From NCBI GenBank assembly GCA_964467985.1, contig CAYXTP010000013.1, forward strand, positions 60,143 through 124,142: a DNA stretch of 64,000 bases, given 5' to 3'. Of this stretch, positions 35,945-45,230 are shown piece after piece. The notes below the pieces were generated by a model. It had not been told where the DNA came from. It did not search any database and saw only the letters and a program-made list of their open reading frames with translations. Source of the stretch: GCA-2720975 sp964467985. Lineage in GTDB: Bacteria > Planctomycetota > UBA1135 > GCA-002686595. The position numbers and the translations under genes are program-made. Every line of letters begins with the position of its first letter. The stretch's first letter is position 1.

Positions 35945-38458
35945 ATGACGCGAAGAACAGCACATGAAGGGGGAGGTTCAGTCTCACGTTGGGCCATCCT
36001 CGCGGGTGCACTGCTCGCGCTGACCGCTTGCGCTCCGGAGGAGAACTCTGGTGCGGGCGGATCCGGCGGATCCGGCGGAACAGACGGCAGCGGCCAGACG
36101 GGCGGCGGCCTCGACGTCGACGACGATGACATCATCGGCGCCCTGCAGTGTGAGGCTCCGACCGAAGGCAACTTCATCGTGCACGGCACCCTGCCCCTAC
36201 CACGCGGTCTATGGCTGCCGGATACCGACACGCGCTCGCCCTTTGCCTTGGTCGGTTCAGACAATCGCACTCTCATCACTCAATGTGATGTGGTCAGCCT
36301 CTACCCCGACGCCGCAGACGGCGCCTCCGTGGTCGAGATTTCGGGCATCGTCCAACAGTCGGCGCCCCCGGTTCCGGGCACCCCTCTGACCTTCCCCGTG
36401 GCCTGGATGCCGTTCAATGAAGGCTCCATGACCATCAACGGTGACGTGAACACCTTGCTCGGCACAGCGGGAAGTCTGCGTCTGGTCACGCGCGATGTAT
36501 TCGGCAATTCCTATGAGGCCGACTTGTTTGAGGACGTCAGAACTGACGAACTGCAAGCGCAGAAGACTCGCGAGGGACAGGTCGTCAACGGATACCGGAC
36601 ACACGAGGTGCTGCTGCCGAAGACTGTCGTCGCAGGCGCCCAAGGCAGCATGCCGCACATGATGGGCGTGCACAGCTACGTCACCGTCTACGACCGACTG
36701 GGGTTCTTCTCACTAGATCTGCACATTCACAACGGCCTCGATGGCCTGGACAAGACCACCAGTGACGACGACGCCCTACAGGAGATCTACTTCGAGCAAC
36801 TCGACCTGGTCCTGCCCACGGGTTGGAGCGCCTCAACCTTCCAGACATCTCCAGCGGAGGGATTGGTCAACTCTCAGTCCGACGGAACTCACCTGCCCTT
36901 GCTCGACAAGCAGAGCGACGGCAGTTTGCACGTCATGCCAACGCAATCACGCATGGTGCGGCGTCTCGTCGTCTACAAGAACAAGGACCGCGACGCGGCC
37001 CTCTCGGCCCTGGGACAGGAAACCCAGGCCTTCTGCGTCCCGGGCAAGACTCCGACGGGCGCCGAGCGCTGGTCTTGGTGGAACCCTGGCACGGCCCGCT
37101 TCTTCGCCCAGGCGCGGCCCCTGCCGGACCTGACCTACCTTGGATTGAGCGGCCTGAAGAGCCAGTTGGAAGCCGACTACGCCCAGCGCAGCGCGCAGGT
37201 CGCCGTGGGAGCCACCGGTGGCTACCCCCTGACCTCCGGAGCCCTGGGTTGGGCCCAGCCCTGGGGAGTGGCCTATGGCGGCATGACAGGCGGAGATGAG
37301 ATCAACATCTTCGATGGCCTATTCACCTCTTCCACAGCGAGCCAGAAAGGCTACGCCCTCGCGCTCCTGACAGCGCGCTGCTACATCGACCGCCAACCGA
37401 CATCCCTGTTCGATCTGAATGGGGATGCGACACAGGTAGAGGACATCCTGGTCCAGCCTTCCACCGGTCCGGTCTACGCGGACGGTGGCTTCTACATCCG
37501 CCCGGTCGGCTCGGCCGACCCCTATGGGTTCAACAACGCCCCCACCTTTCAAACGGTTGCCGTGCAGGCGGCCGGCCTGAACCCCAGCTACGAGAGTGCC
37601 TTGAAGAGTTGGATGCCCATCGACATCCAGCACTACATCCGCTTCACGCGCAACCTGAAGGTCCTTGCCTGGCTGGGCAACGACCCCCTGGCCAAGGAGC
37701 AGCTCTTGGCTGCCGCCGAGATTTTCCGTCTGGGGTTCCACGAGTACCCCAACGATTTCTATGGCTGGATTCAGGGCACGGGTCTGTTGTCCAAGATGAA
37801 CTACGTGGTGGACTTCCCGGGGCAGGGCCTGGACTTCCAACGCAGCGAGGGATGGGGCACGGACGTGGCGTCCTGTGCGTACGTCCTCGGGGATGCGACC
37901 ACGCGCGCGCGACTCTACCCGTGGTTCGAGAAGATCGCAGAGACGGTGGAGGCCGGGCAGTCCACCTGCTCGGGCAACATCATGGCTACCTACATCGCCA
38001 AGACTCTCAACGGTCAATCCTACATCCGGTATGCAGCCCACTCGGCCTTTGCAGACAACGCCTTGCAGGGCATGCGCAGCAGCATCTTTGAGGGCACCGA
38101 TGCGAGCATGACTCAGCGCCTGGGCACCATGATCGTGAACAATGCTTACGCCCAGATCCTGCCCGGCTTCTGGGATACCGCGGCTGGGCAGCCGTACTCG
38201 TGGATTGGAGTGGGCGACGTGGGTGCCGTTGGAGATTACTGCGACAACATCCCTGATTGGGCCCGCGCTTCTTACCACAGCTCGGACTACATGTCGTCCC
38301 TCGCCTATGCCTACGAGTACAGCGGCGACTCCGTGTTCTTGGCCAAGGCCGCCGAGATGCTGGGCGGCGGCGACCTGCAGACTCTGATCGAAAGCAAGGG
38401 CGAGAACCAGTTGGAGCTCACCGCCGGCATGTTGGCCTTGCTGCAGCTGGGGCAGTAG
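35945..38458 (+). CDS. Large lipoprotein of unknown function
   Basis: I do not recognise a family. The 837 residues begin with a signal peptide and lipobox (ILAGALLALTAC), then a Gly/Ser-rich flexible linker and an acidic patch (DVDDDD). The next 300 residues look beta-rich. From about residue 390 on, the sequence has an alternating aromatic/helical pattern (SWWNPGTARFFAQARPLPDL, LKSWMPIDIQHYIRFTRN, YPNDFYGWIQGTG), which suggests an alpha-alpha barrel-like domain as in glycoside hydrolases or lyases. No catalytic motif is certain. It follows boxB on the same strand after 136 bases, and precedes the convergent dehydrogenase gene. Surface location is inferred from the lipobox. Confidence 0.75.
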   Translation: MTRRTAHEGGGSVSRWAILAGALLALTACAPEENSGAGGSGGSGGTDGSGQTGGGLDVDDDDIIGALQCEAPTEGNFIVHGTLPLPRGLWLPDTDTRSPFALVGSDNRTLITQCDVVSLYPDAADGASVVEISGIVQQSAPPVPGTPLTFPVAWMPFNEGSMTINGDVNTLLGTAGSLRLVTRDVFGNSYEADLFEDVRTDELQAQKTREGQVVNGYRTHEVLLPKTVVAGAQGSMPHMMGVHSYVTVYDRLGFFSLDLHIHNGLDGLDKTTSDDDALQEIYFEQLDLVLPTGWSASTFQTSPAEGLVNSQSDGTHLPLLDKQSDGSLHVMPTQSRMVRRLVVYKNKDRDAALSALGQETQAFCVPGKTPTGAERWSWWNPGTARFFAQARPLPDLTYLGLSGLKSQLEADYAQRSAQVAVGATGGYPLTSGALGWAQPWGVAYGGMTGGDEINIFDGLFTSSTASQKGYALALLTARCYIDRQPTSLFDLNGDATQVEDILVQPSTGPVYADGGFYIRPVGSADPYGFNNAPTFQTVAVQAAGLNPSYESALKSWMPIDIQHYIRFTRNLKVLAWLGNDPLAKEQLLAAAEIFRLGFHEYPNDFYGWIQGTGLLSKMNYVVDFPGQGLDFQRSEGWGTDVASCAYVLGDATTRARLYPWFEKIAETVEAGQSTCSGNIMATYIAKTLNGQSYIRYAAHSAFADNALQGMRSSIFEGTDASMTQRLGTMIVNNAYAQILPGFWDTAAGQPYSWIGVGDVGAVGDYCDNIPDWARASYHSSDYMSSLAYAYEYSGDSVFLAKAAEMLGGGDLQTLIESKGENQLELTAGMLALLQLGQ

Positions 38459-38468
38459 GCCCTGCGGC

Positions 38469-39977
38469 TTAGCCGAACTGGATTCCCTGGGCCAGCGGCA
38501 GGTCGCGCGACCAGTTGACGGTGTTGGTCTGGCGTCGCATGTAGGCCTTCCAGGCGTCTGAGCCGGACTCGCGTCCGCCACCGGTTTCCTTCTCGCCACC
38601 AAAGGCTCCACCGATCTCGGCACCCGAGGTGCCGATGTTGACGTTCGCGATCCCGCAGTCGGAACCAGCGGCCGACAGGAAGCGCTCGGCGCTACGCATG
38701 TCCAGGGTGAACATGGAGGACGACAGACCCTGAGGGACGCCGTTGTGCTGGGCCATGGCGTCCTCAAGATCCTCGAAGGTGACCAGGTACAGGATCGGAG
38801 CGAAGGTCTCTTCCTGCACAACATCCCATTCATTCTGTGCCCGGGCGATGGCTGGTTTGACGTAGTGACCGCCCTCGAGAGCGACACGCTCCCCCCCGTA
38901 GATGATTTCGCCGCCCAATGCCCGGACCTTATCCAGCGCCTCCATCATGGTCTGCACAGCCTTGTCGTCGATCAGCGGGCCGCACAGGGTGGCCTCGTCG
39001 GAGGGGTCGCCGATGCGGACTTGCTCGTACGCCGCGACCAGTCTCGACTCGACCTCATCCGCGATGGAGCCGTGCACCAGAACTCGACGGGTGGAGGTGC
39101 AGCGCTGACCCGCGGTTCCCACAGAGCCGAACACGATGGCGGGAATGGCTAGATCCAGGTCCGCGTCGGGCATGAGTACGACGGCGTTGTTGCCACCCAG
39201 TTCCAAGATCGTACGACCGAAGCGACCGGAGACAGTGCTGGCCACTCCGCGTCCGACGGCAGTGGATCCGGTAAAGGAGACCAGCGGCACGCGCGAGTCT
39301 TCCAGCAAGCGTTGCCCCACTTCGCGCCCCGAGCCCACGACGAGAGATGCGAGGGCGCCGAATCCCTCCTCTTCCAAGACCGGACGGCAGACGTTGGTCA
39401 GAGCGATGGCGCACAGCGGCGCTTGGCTGGAAGGCTTCCAGAGCATGGCGTCACCACAGACGAAGGCCAGCATCGAGTTCCAGGCCCAGACCGCCATGGG
39501 GAAGTTAAACGCGGTGACGCAACCCACGATGCCCAAGGGATGCCATTGTTCCCGCATGGCGTGGCCGGGACGCTCGGAATGCATGGACAGGCCGTACAGC
39601 ATGCGCGACTGGCCGACGGCGAAGTCGGCAATATCGATGGCCTCCTGCACTTCACCCCAGCCCTCCTGCAGGATCTTGCCCATCTCCAAAGAGATCAGGC
39701 GGCCCAACGCATCCTTGTGCTCGCGCATCGCATTGCCCATACGGCGCACGATTTCACCGCGCTGGGGTGCCGGCACTTCCCGCCAGCGCAGGAAGGCTTC
39801 CTGAGCTGCCTCTGCGCAGACCTCGTACTCGGCCGCGGTCGCTTGACGGATGCTGGCAATCACCTCTCCACTGGCCGGGCTCTTGGATTCCAGCAGAGGA
39901 CCGCTCGTCTCCATCCATTGACCGTTGTACGCGCCGGAGTTGGTGTCCTGAATGCCGAGCTGCTGGAGGAAGTCCAT
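38469..39977 (-). CDS. ALDH7-type aldehyde dehydrogenase (2-aminoadipate 6-semialdehyde / piperideine-6-carboxylate dehydrogenase-like)
   Basis: Antiquitin-family dehydrogenase that oxidises 2-aminoadipate 6-semialdehyde to 2-aminoadipate with NAD. The start at 39977 gives 502 residues beginning MDFLQQLGIQDTNSG, like antiquitin. Motifs are VTAFNFPMAVWAWNSMLA, GSTAVGRGVA, ILELGGNNAVV (catalytic Glu) and GTAGQRCTSTRR (catalytic Cys). Near the C-terminus SGAEIGGAFGGEKETGGGRE is the ALDH7 signature that recognises the substrate carboxylate. Its natural partner, lysine 6-aminotransferase, is encoded at 53757-55070. I considered BoxD (the dehydrogenase of the box pathway) because of the position, but the signature argues against it. 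Confidence 0.85.
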   Translation of the reverse strand: MDFLQQLGIQDTNSGAYNGQWMETSGPLLESKSPASGEVIASIRQATAAEYEVCAEAAQEAFLRWREVPAPQRGEIVRRMGNAMREHKDALGRLISLEMGKILQEGWGEVQEAIDIADFAVGQSRMLYGLSMHSERPGHAMREQWHPLGIVGCVTAFNFPMAVWAWNSMLAFVCGDAMLWKPSSQAPLCAIALTNVCRPVLEEEGFGALASLVVGSGREVGQRLLEDSRVPLVSFTGSTAVGRGVASTVSGRFGRTILELGGNNAVVLMPDADLDLAIPAIVFGSVGTAGQRCTSTRRVLVHGSIADEVESRLVAAYEQVRIGDPSDEATLCGPLIDDKAVQTMMEALDKVRALGGEIIYGGERVALEGGHYVKPAIARAQNEWDVVQEETFAPILYLVTFEDLEDAMAQHNGVPQGLSSSMFTLDMRSAERFLSAAGSDCGIANVNIGTSGAEIGGAFGGEKETGGGRESGSDAWKAYMRRQTNTVNWSRDLPLAQGIQFG

Positions 39978-40144
39978 GAGATCTACAACCTGAAGAGCGA
40001 AGGGAGGGGCCGAGAATCGGGCCAACAGAATAGCGCCCGCGGTAGGCTCACGCGACCACCCCGCGGGCTCCACTGGTGGGTTCGAACTCGTCCTGGGCCA
40101 AGCCCCTTCCCATAGGAGGCTAGGACGCTATCCTGTTCGCCCAA

Positions 40145-41818
40145 ATGGCCGACGGCAAAATCATCTATCAGCTGCAGGACCTGCACAAGTTCTACGATCA
40201 GCGCGAAATCCTGAAGGGCATCACCCTGTCCTTCTTCGAGGGCGCCAAGATCGGCTTGATCGGCCTGAACGGCGCGGGCAAGACGACCCTGCTGCGCATC
40301 ATCGCCGGAGAAGACAAGGACTTCGAGGGCGTCGCGAAGCCCGTGGGCGACGTCTCCGTGGGGTACTTGCGCCAAGAGCCGCAATTGGATTCCACGCGCA
40401 CGGTCGGTGGCAACATCGACATCGCAGTCGGGCACCTGCGCGAGATCGAAGCGCGCTACTACGAAGTCATGACGCTCATGGGTGAGGCCGAGGGGGCCGA
40501 GGCCGAGAAGCTGACTGCCGAGTACGACCACCTGCAGCACGAGATGGATGCCAAGGACATCTGGAATCTGGACAGCCACGTGAAACAGGCCGCCCACGCC
40601 CTGCAGGTCCCGCCCCTCGACAGGGATGTGGACACTCTGTCGGGGGGCGAAGCGCGACGCGTAGCCCTCTGCCAGTTGCTGCTCGAGCACCCCGACATTC
40701 TGCTGCTCGACGAACCCACGAACCACTTGGACGCCGAGTCCATCACGTGGTTGGAGACGCATTTGGCGGACTACTCGGGCACCGTCATCCTCGTTACACA
40801 CGACCGCTACTTCCTGGATAACGTAGTGGGCTGGATGCTCGAAATTGAACGGGGTCAGGGCAAACCCTATGAGGGCAACTACTCAGCCTATCTTGAGCAG
40901 AAACAACGCATGCTCGACCTGAAGCGCAAGACGGACGTGGCGCGCAACAAGGTCTTGGCGCGCGAGTTGGAGTGGATTCGGCGCACACCGAGCGCGCGCA
41001 CGACCCAATCCAAGGCGCGACTCAAGCGCTACCAGGATCTGGCGGCAGAGGCACGGGCAGAGGATCAGCTCGAGTCTCTTGATCTGCGGATCCCCCCGGG
41101 ACCGCGCTTGGGCGACAAGGTGCTCGAGATTCGGGACCTGACCAAGGGCTACGGGGACCGGACGCTCTTCGAGGATATTTCCTTCACGGTTCCGCCCCAG
41201 GCCAAGCTGGGTGTGATCGGCGCCAACGGCCTAGGCAAATCCACCCTGATGAAGATCATCATGGGCAGCGAGACCCCGGATGCAGGCGACGTCGCCCTGG
41301 GCTCGACCGTAGAGATGAGCTTCATCGACCAGAGCCGAACGGTGCTCGACGACAGCCAGTCCGTGTTCCAGAACATCACCGACGGCAACGAGCAGTTGCC
41401 CTTCGGCAGCAAGACCATTGATAGCCGTGCCTACGTCGCACGCTTCAATTTCAAGGGTGAAGACCAGCAGCGCCCCCTGTCCGAGTGCTCGGGCGGGATG
41501 CGCAACCGTGTGCTGCTGGCGAAGATGCTGCGCGAGCCCGCCAATCTGGTGATCATGGACGAGCCGACCAACGACTTGGACCTGGACACCCTGCGGGTCC
41601 TTGAGGAGGCCATCCAGCACTACCCGGGCTCGATGATCATCGTTACCCACGACCGCTACTTCTTGAATCGTGTGGCGACCCACATCCTGGCCTTTGAAGG
41701 GGACGGCGTGGTTTTCTTTCACCACGGCGACTACGAATCCTACAAGGCTTGGAAGCTGAGTCGCGGCGAGGACCTGGACGGGGTCAAGGGTCCGCACCGC
41801 AAGTTCTCTCGCGACTAG
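40145..41818 (+). CDS. ettA: Energy-dependent translational throttle protein EttA (ABC-F)
   Basis: ABC-F ATPase that binds the ribosomal E site and gates the first translation steps according to energy status. The 557 residues have two ABC domains and no membrane part. Walker A is GLNGAGKTT (about 40-48) in the first domain and GANGLGKST (about 359-367) in the second. Both signatures (LSGGEARRVAL and CSGGMRNRVLL) and Walker B motifs (LLLDEPTNHLD and VIMDEPTNDLD) are present. The linker between domains with RTPSARTTQSKARLKRY is the P-site tRNA interaction motif. The length and linker fit EttA rather than other ABC-F proteins. Confidence 0.95.
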   Translation: MADGKIIYQLQDLHKFYDQREILKGITLSFFEGAKIGLIGLNGAGKTTLLRIIAGEDKDFEGVAKPVGDVSVGYLRQEPQLDSTRTVGGNIDIAVGHLREIEARYYEVMTLMGEAEGAEAEKLTAEYDHLQHEMDAKDIWNLDSHVKQAAHALQVPPLDRDVDTLSGGEARRVALCQLLLEHPDILLLDEPTNHLDAESITWLETHLADYSGTVILVTHDRYFLDNVVGWMLEIERGQGKPYEGNYSAYLEQKQRMLDLKRKTDVARNKVLARELEWIRRTPSARTTQSKARLKRYQDLAAEARAEDQLESLDLRIPPGPRLGDKVLEIRDLTKGYGDRTLFEDISFTVPPQAKLGVIGANGLGKSTLMKIIMGSETPDAGDVALGSTVEMSFIDQSRTVLDDSQSVFQNITDGNEQLPFGSKTIDSRAYVARFNFKGEDQQRPLSECSGGMRNRVLLAKMLREPANLVIMDEPTNDLDLDTLRVLEEAIQHYPGSMIIVTHDRYFLNRVATHILAFEGDGVVFFHHGDYESYKAWKLSRGEDLDGVKGPHRKFSRD

Positions 41819-41822
41819 CAAG

Positions 41823-42398
41823 GTGCCTAGGCTCACACCCAAACCCGCCGAGCTCGCGCCCATCCCGGACCTCAGTCGGGCTGCGATCACCCTGGCTGCC
41901 ATGCAGGCCCGCGACGCCGAACAGGCCCAGATTCAGGAGCGCTTCTTGGAGTTCATCGCGGAGCACCCGCACGACGCGCACCTGCGCTCGTGCGTCGAAG
42001 GTCACTTGGCCGCATCCGTTCTGCTCTGGGACTCGACCTCATCCAAGGTGCTGCTGCATCATCACGTCAAACTGGACCGCTGGTTGCAGTTCGGCGGACA
42101 CTGTGACGGCGATGCCAACCTGCTCGGGTGCGCTTGGCGCGAGCTACTCGAGGAGAGCGGCATCGAACCCCAGTGGATCAGCCCCACACCGGTAGATCTC
42201 GACATCCACCCCATTCCGGAACGCGCGGGGGAGGCTCGGCACTTGCACTACGACGTGCGTTACATTGCTCGCGCCTCACTCGGCGCCCAGGCCACCTGCT
42301 CGGAAGAGAGCCACGAGCTGCGCTGGTTCTCGCGGGAAGAACTGCCGGCCCTGGAGCTCGACGGCTCCGTGCTGCGGCTGTTGGAAATCGCGATCTAG
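41823..42398 (+). CDS. Nudix hydrolase with altered Nudix box
   Basis: Nucleoside-diphosphate-linked hydrolase of 191 residues. The Nudix box GHCDGDANLLGCAWRELLEE runs into SGI. It keeps REx2EExG, but the glutamate at the sixth position after the first Gly is replaced by Ala. This residue is not a catalytic metal ligand in most members, so activity is possible. WLQFGGHCDGDANLL is close to a subgroup of uncharacterised Nudix proteins. Start is a GTG at 41823, 5 bases after the ettA stop, so it may be co-transcribed with ettA. Confidence 0.82.
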   Translation: MPRLTPKPAELAPIPDLSRAAITLAAMQARDAEQAQIQERFLEFIAEHPHDAHLRSCVEGHLAASVLLWDSTSSKVLLHHHVKLDRWLQFGGHCDGDANLLGCAWRELLEESGIEPQWISPTPVDLDIHPIPERAGEARHLHYDVRYIARASLGAQATCSEESHELRWFSREELPALELDGSVLRLLEIAI

Positions 42399-42411
42399 CC
42401 GGCGCGATCGA

Positions 42412-42888
42412 CTACGACTCCAAGAGCATGATCTCGTGCGAACGCACGAATCCCCAGCGCTCCCCCATTGAAATCAGAGCATCGTCGTTGTGGCCTGCGC
42501 GAGCTGCGAGCATGGAGAATCCCCTGCTCTTCATTTCAGTCGTGGCGGCCCCCACCATCGAGCGCGCCAGTCCCCGGTGGCGATAGTTGCGATCCACCTC
42601 CAGCGCCGCGATGAACGGCAGCTCGATCCCGGTCAGAGGATCCTCACGGGGCACGACCACGCAAAAGCCCAGGCGCTGCTCGCTCGGGTCCTCGGAGCCC
42701 TGGCCGTGGGCCGTCACCAACAAGCCCGCGGAATGGCTGTTTGCGCGCTGCAACAGACCTTGGGCGACCCCGGATGCAGGAGTGGCATCCGTCCATTCCG
42801 CCGTCACCTGCGCCACGTAGCGCTCAAGTTCGGAGACCAGATCAGGCCATTCGCAGGGTTCTTCGTGCAGCACGAGTTTCACATTCAT
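42412..42888 (-). CDS. GNAT-family N-acetyltransferase
   Basis: The 158 residues have the acetyl-CoA binding motif A as ALEVDRNYRHRGLARSMVGAA (about residues 95-115; the RxxGxA part is RHRGLA) and a C-terminal ERWGFVRSHEIMLLE typical of the fold. It is convergent with the Nudix gene, 13 bases away, and divergent from tig. Substrate unknown. Confidence 0.82.
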   Translation of the reverse strand: MNVKLVLHEEPCEWPDLVSELERYVAQVTAEWTDATPASGVAQGLLQRANSHSAGLLVTAHGQGSEDPSEQRLGFCVVVPREDPLTGIELPFIAALEVDRNYRHRGLARSMVGAATTEMKSRGFSMLAARAGHNDDALISMGERWGFVRSHEIMLLES

Positions 42889-43084
42889 CGCATTCCTCCA
42901 AGCGCGGATCCCGGTAGGTGGCCGCAGGGGGGGGCGACAACGCCGGGCCCAAGCGGGGCAAGGGCCGCATGGTACACGACTCGGGCCAAGGGTCGCCTCC
43001 CGGGCTGGACGCCCGGCGTCGGCGCGGGTTCAATCTCGGCTCTTCCGTGACCCCGTTCGTCCCCCACTCTGCCCCATTATTTCC

Positions 43085-44371
43085 GTGGATATCACCGTCG
43101 ATCAGTCCGATCCGAGCACCGCTGAGGTCTCCTGCAAGATCAGCGCTTCCGAATTCCGCAGCGAGTACGCCGTCGGTCTGCGCCAAGCTGGACGCAACAT
43201 GAACATGAAGGGCTTCCGGCCCGGCAAGGTCCCGCTTGCGGTCCTGGAGAAGCAGTTCGGGGCGCAGATGCATGAAGAGGTGGTGACTGTGTTCCTGCGC
43301 AAGGCCTACGACCAGGCGGTGAAGGACGAATCCCTCAAGCCCATGGCATCGCCGCGCTTGATCTCGGATGCACCTGAGGCCGGTCAGATGGAAGACTTCG
43401 AACTCTCCTTCTCAGTCCCGCTCAAGCCCACATTCGAACTGTCGGAATACAAGGGACTCTCGATTGAGTCCGAGCTGGAGCCCGTATTGCCCGCCCAAGT
43501 GCAGGGCGTGATCGAGGACATCCGTCGCCAAGAATCCGTGCCGCAACCTGCGGGCGACGAAGGCATCGACGAGAACGGAGTTGTGTTGTGCGACATCACT
43601 TTCCTGCACGAAGGTGAGTCCGTCATGGAACGCGAAGGCCTGCGCATCGCGGCGCACACGCCTCCTCCGGGCCTGGACCCCGAAGAGTTCGCCAAGTCCC
43701 TCGTGGGCGCCAAGGACGATTCAGTGATTGAACTCGAAATGGTGCTGCCGGCCGACTTGGAGAACGAGGCGGCACAGGGCCAACCCGGCACCTGCCGACT
43801 GACAATCAAGCAAGCCTTCGCCATGCTGCCTCCAAGCGACGAGGAGGTCTTCGCCAAGCTGGAAGTGGAAGACCAAAAGGGCCTGGAGGCCAAGGTTCGC
43901 GAGCGCATGGAAGAAGCCGCTCAAGATCGCGAACACGGCCGGTTGGAAACCGCCCTGCTGGATCGCGTCATCACCGAGACCAAGATGGATCTGCCTGAGA
44001 CGATTCTCGAAGAGCAGACCGACCAGCGCTTGGAGCAGATGAAGAAACAGATGCTGGAGCAGGGCGCCGACGAGGCACAGGTCGCTTCCCAAGCGGAGGA
44101 GCAGCGGGCCACGGCTCGTCAGGAAGCAGAGCGCGGCCTACGTGCGCTACTGGTCGTCGAATCCCTCGGTGACGCGGAAGAACTGCTCGTCACGGCCGAG
44201 GACATTCAGACGGAACTGGGGGCCATTGCCGAGCGCAACGGAGTCTCGATCGAGGAGGTCCGCCAGTACTATTCGGAGAATAACCTGGCCCAACAGATGA
44301 CCGTGGAGATCCTTGAGCGCAAGGTACGCAAGTTCCTGCGAGAGAGTGCCGAAGTGACTACTCCGGCCTAG
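43085..44371 (+). CDS. tig: Trigger factor
   Basis: Ribosome-associated chaperone and peptidyl-prolyl isomerase, 428 residues. The ribosome-docking signature is MNMKGFRPGKVPLAVLEKQFG (about residues 39-59, with GFRPGKVP). The middle PPIase domain is present but its usual FKBP core is short and divergent (DENGVVLCDITFLHEGESV). The C-terminal chaperone arms (TKMDLPETILEEQTDQRLEQM and later ERNGVSIEEVRQYY) are normal. The GTG start at 43085 was chosen because VDITVDQ matches the normal N-terminus. It heads the classic tig-clpP-clpX cluster. Confidence 0.95.
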   Translation: MDITVDQSDPSTAEVSCKISASEFRSEYAVGLRQAGRNMNMKGFRPGKVPLAVLEKQFGAQMHEEVVTVFLRKAYDQAVKDESLKPMASPRLISDAPEAGQMEDFELSFSVPLKPTFELSEYKGLSIESELEPVLPAQVQGVIEDIRRQESVPQPAGDEGIDENGVVLCDITFLHEGESVMEREGLRIAAHTPPPGLDPEEFAKSLVGAKDDSVIELEMVLPADLENEAAQGQPGTCRLTIKQAFAMLPPSDEEVFAKLEVEDQKGLEAKVRERMEEAAQDREHGRLETALLDRVITETKMDLPETILEEQTDQRLEQMKKQMLEQGADEAQVASQAEEQRATARQEAERGLRALLVVESLGDAEELLVTAEDIQTELGAIAERNGVSIEEVRQYYSENNLAQQMTVEILERKVRKFLRESAEVTTPA

Positions 44372-44417
44372 CCCTTCTTTCCCCTCCCAGACACCACCGC
44401 AGCCCCCTGGACCTCCC

Positions 44418-45026
44418 GTGACCACACAGAACTACTACCCCGTCCCCTTCGTGATCGAGAAGACCGGTCGCGGTGAGCGTCAGTACGACATCTACTCGCG
44501 CCTGCTCGAGGATCGCATCATCTTCTTGGGCACCCCTATCGACGACCAGGTAGCCAACGCCGTCATGGCCCAACTGCTCTTCCTGGACAAGACCGGTCGT
44601 AACCAGGACATCAAGATGTACATCAACTCCCCAGGTGGCTCCGTCACCGCGGGCCTGGCCATCTACGACACGATGCAGTTGGTCGAACCGGATATTTCCA
44701 CCTACTGCCTGGGCCAGGCCGCCTCCATGGGTGCCGTGCTCCTGGCGGGAGGCGCCAAGGGAAAGCGCTTCGCCCTGCCCAACTCACGGGTCATGATCCA
44801 CCAACCTTCGGGCGGCTCCGGCGGAACGGCCAAGGACATGGAAATTCAGGTGGGGGAGATCCTCAAAATGAAGAAGAGCCTGGAGAGCATCATCGGCGAT
44901 CACTGCGGGAAGACCGCTGAGCAGATTGCGGAGGCCTCAGATCGCGACAACTTCATGTCTCCCGAAGAAGCTCTGGCCTTTGGCATCATCGATGAAATTG
45001 TTGTCCGTGCGGACGGCGACGCCTAG
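44418..45026 (+). CDS. clpP: ATP-dependent Clp protease proteolytic subunit ClpP
   Basis: Serine peptidase that forms the tetradecameric barrel fed by ClpX. The 202 residues start with a GTG at 44418. The N-terminal YPVPFVIEKTGRGERQYDIYS is the normal gating region. The catalytic Ser is in GQAASMGAVLL (about residue 97), the His in RVMIHQPSG (about 122) and the Asp in the FMSPEEALAFGIID region or just before it. It follows tig by 46 bases and precedes clpX. Confidence 0.97.
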   Translation: MTTQNYYPVPFVIEKTGRGERQYDIYSRLLEDRIIFLGTPIDDQVANAVMAQLLFLDKTGRNQDIKMYINSPGGSVTAGLAIYDTMQLVEPDISTYCLGQAASMGAVLLAGGAKGKRFALPNSRVMIHQPSGGSGGTAKDMEIQVGEILKMKKSLESIIGDHCGKTAEQIAEASDRDNFMSPEEALAFGIIDEIVVRADGDA

Positions 45027-45121
45027 TCCCACTGCGGACGCGATCACCAGCAGGCCGTCCTGTACCCTTTCGAAACCTCTGGTCACTGAGCCTGCGACGC
45101 CGCGCTCAAATCGGGTTTTTT

Positions 45122-45171
45122 GTCCCAATCGGGGGCGTATCCCAGCATTGGGACGCGTCTCTGTTTTTTTT
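45122..45171 (+). terminator. Terminator-like hairpin between clpP and clpX
   Basis: GTCCCAAT (45122-45129) and ATTGGGAC (45147-45154) form a perfect 8-bp stem. It is followed after 9 bases by a run of eight T (45164-45171). A T-run also precedes the stem. The spacing between stem and T-run is longer than ideal. It could end or attenuate transcription from tig-clpP, giving clpX separate control. Confidence 0.5.
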
Positions 45172-45230
45172 GTATCTCAGAGGACCCCGCATCACGAGTT
45201 GTTGCGGATGGGGGTTAGGATGACATCTAC

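Noticed and set aside
37319..38887. 522-codon open frame on the minus strand
   Set aside because: Antisense to the lipoprotein and out of frame with the dehydrogenase; low-complexity composition and no domain.
38469..39977. BoxD (3,4-dehydroadipyl-CoA semialdehyde dehydrogenase) as identity of the aldehyde dehydrogenase
   Set aside because: The C-terminal SGAEIGGAFGGEK signature and N-terminus are those of ALDH7/antiquitin, not BoxD, although the box genes are close.
40070..40100. T-loop-like GGTTCGAACTC before ettA
   Set aside because: No D-arm, anticodon arm or acceptor stem could be folded around it.
43000..43016. CCGGGC-TGGAC-GCCCGG inverted repeat upstream of tig
   Set aside because: GC-rich 6-bp stems are frequent in this DNA and no regulator or T-run supports a function.
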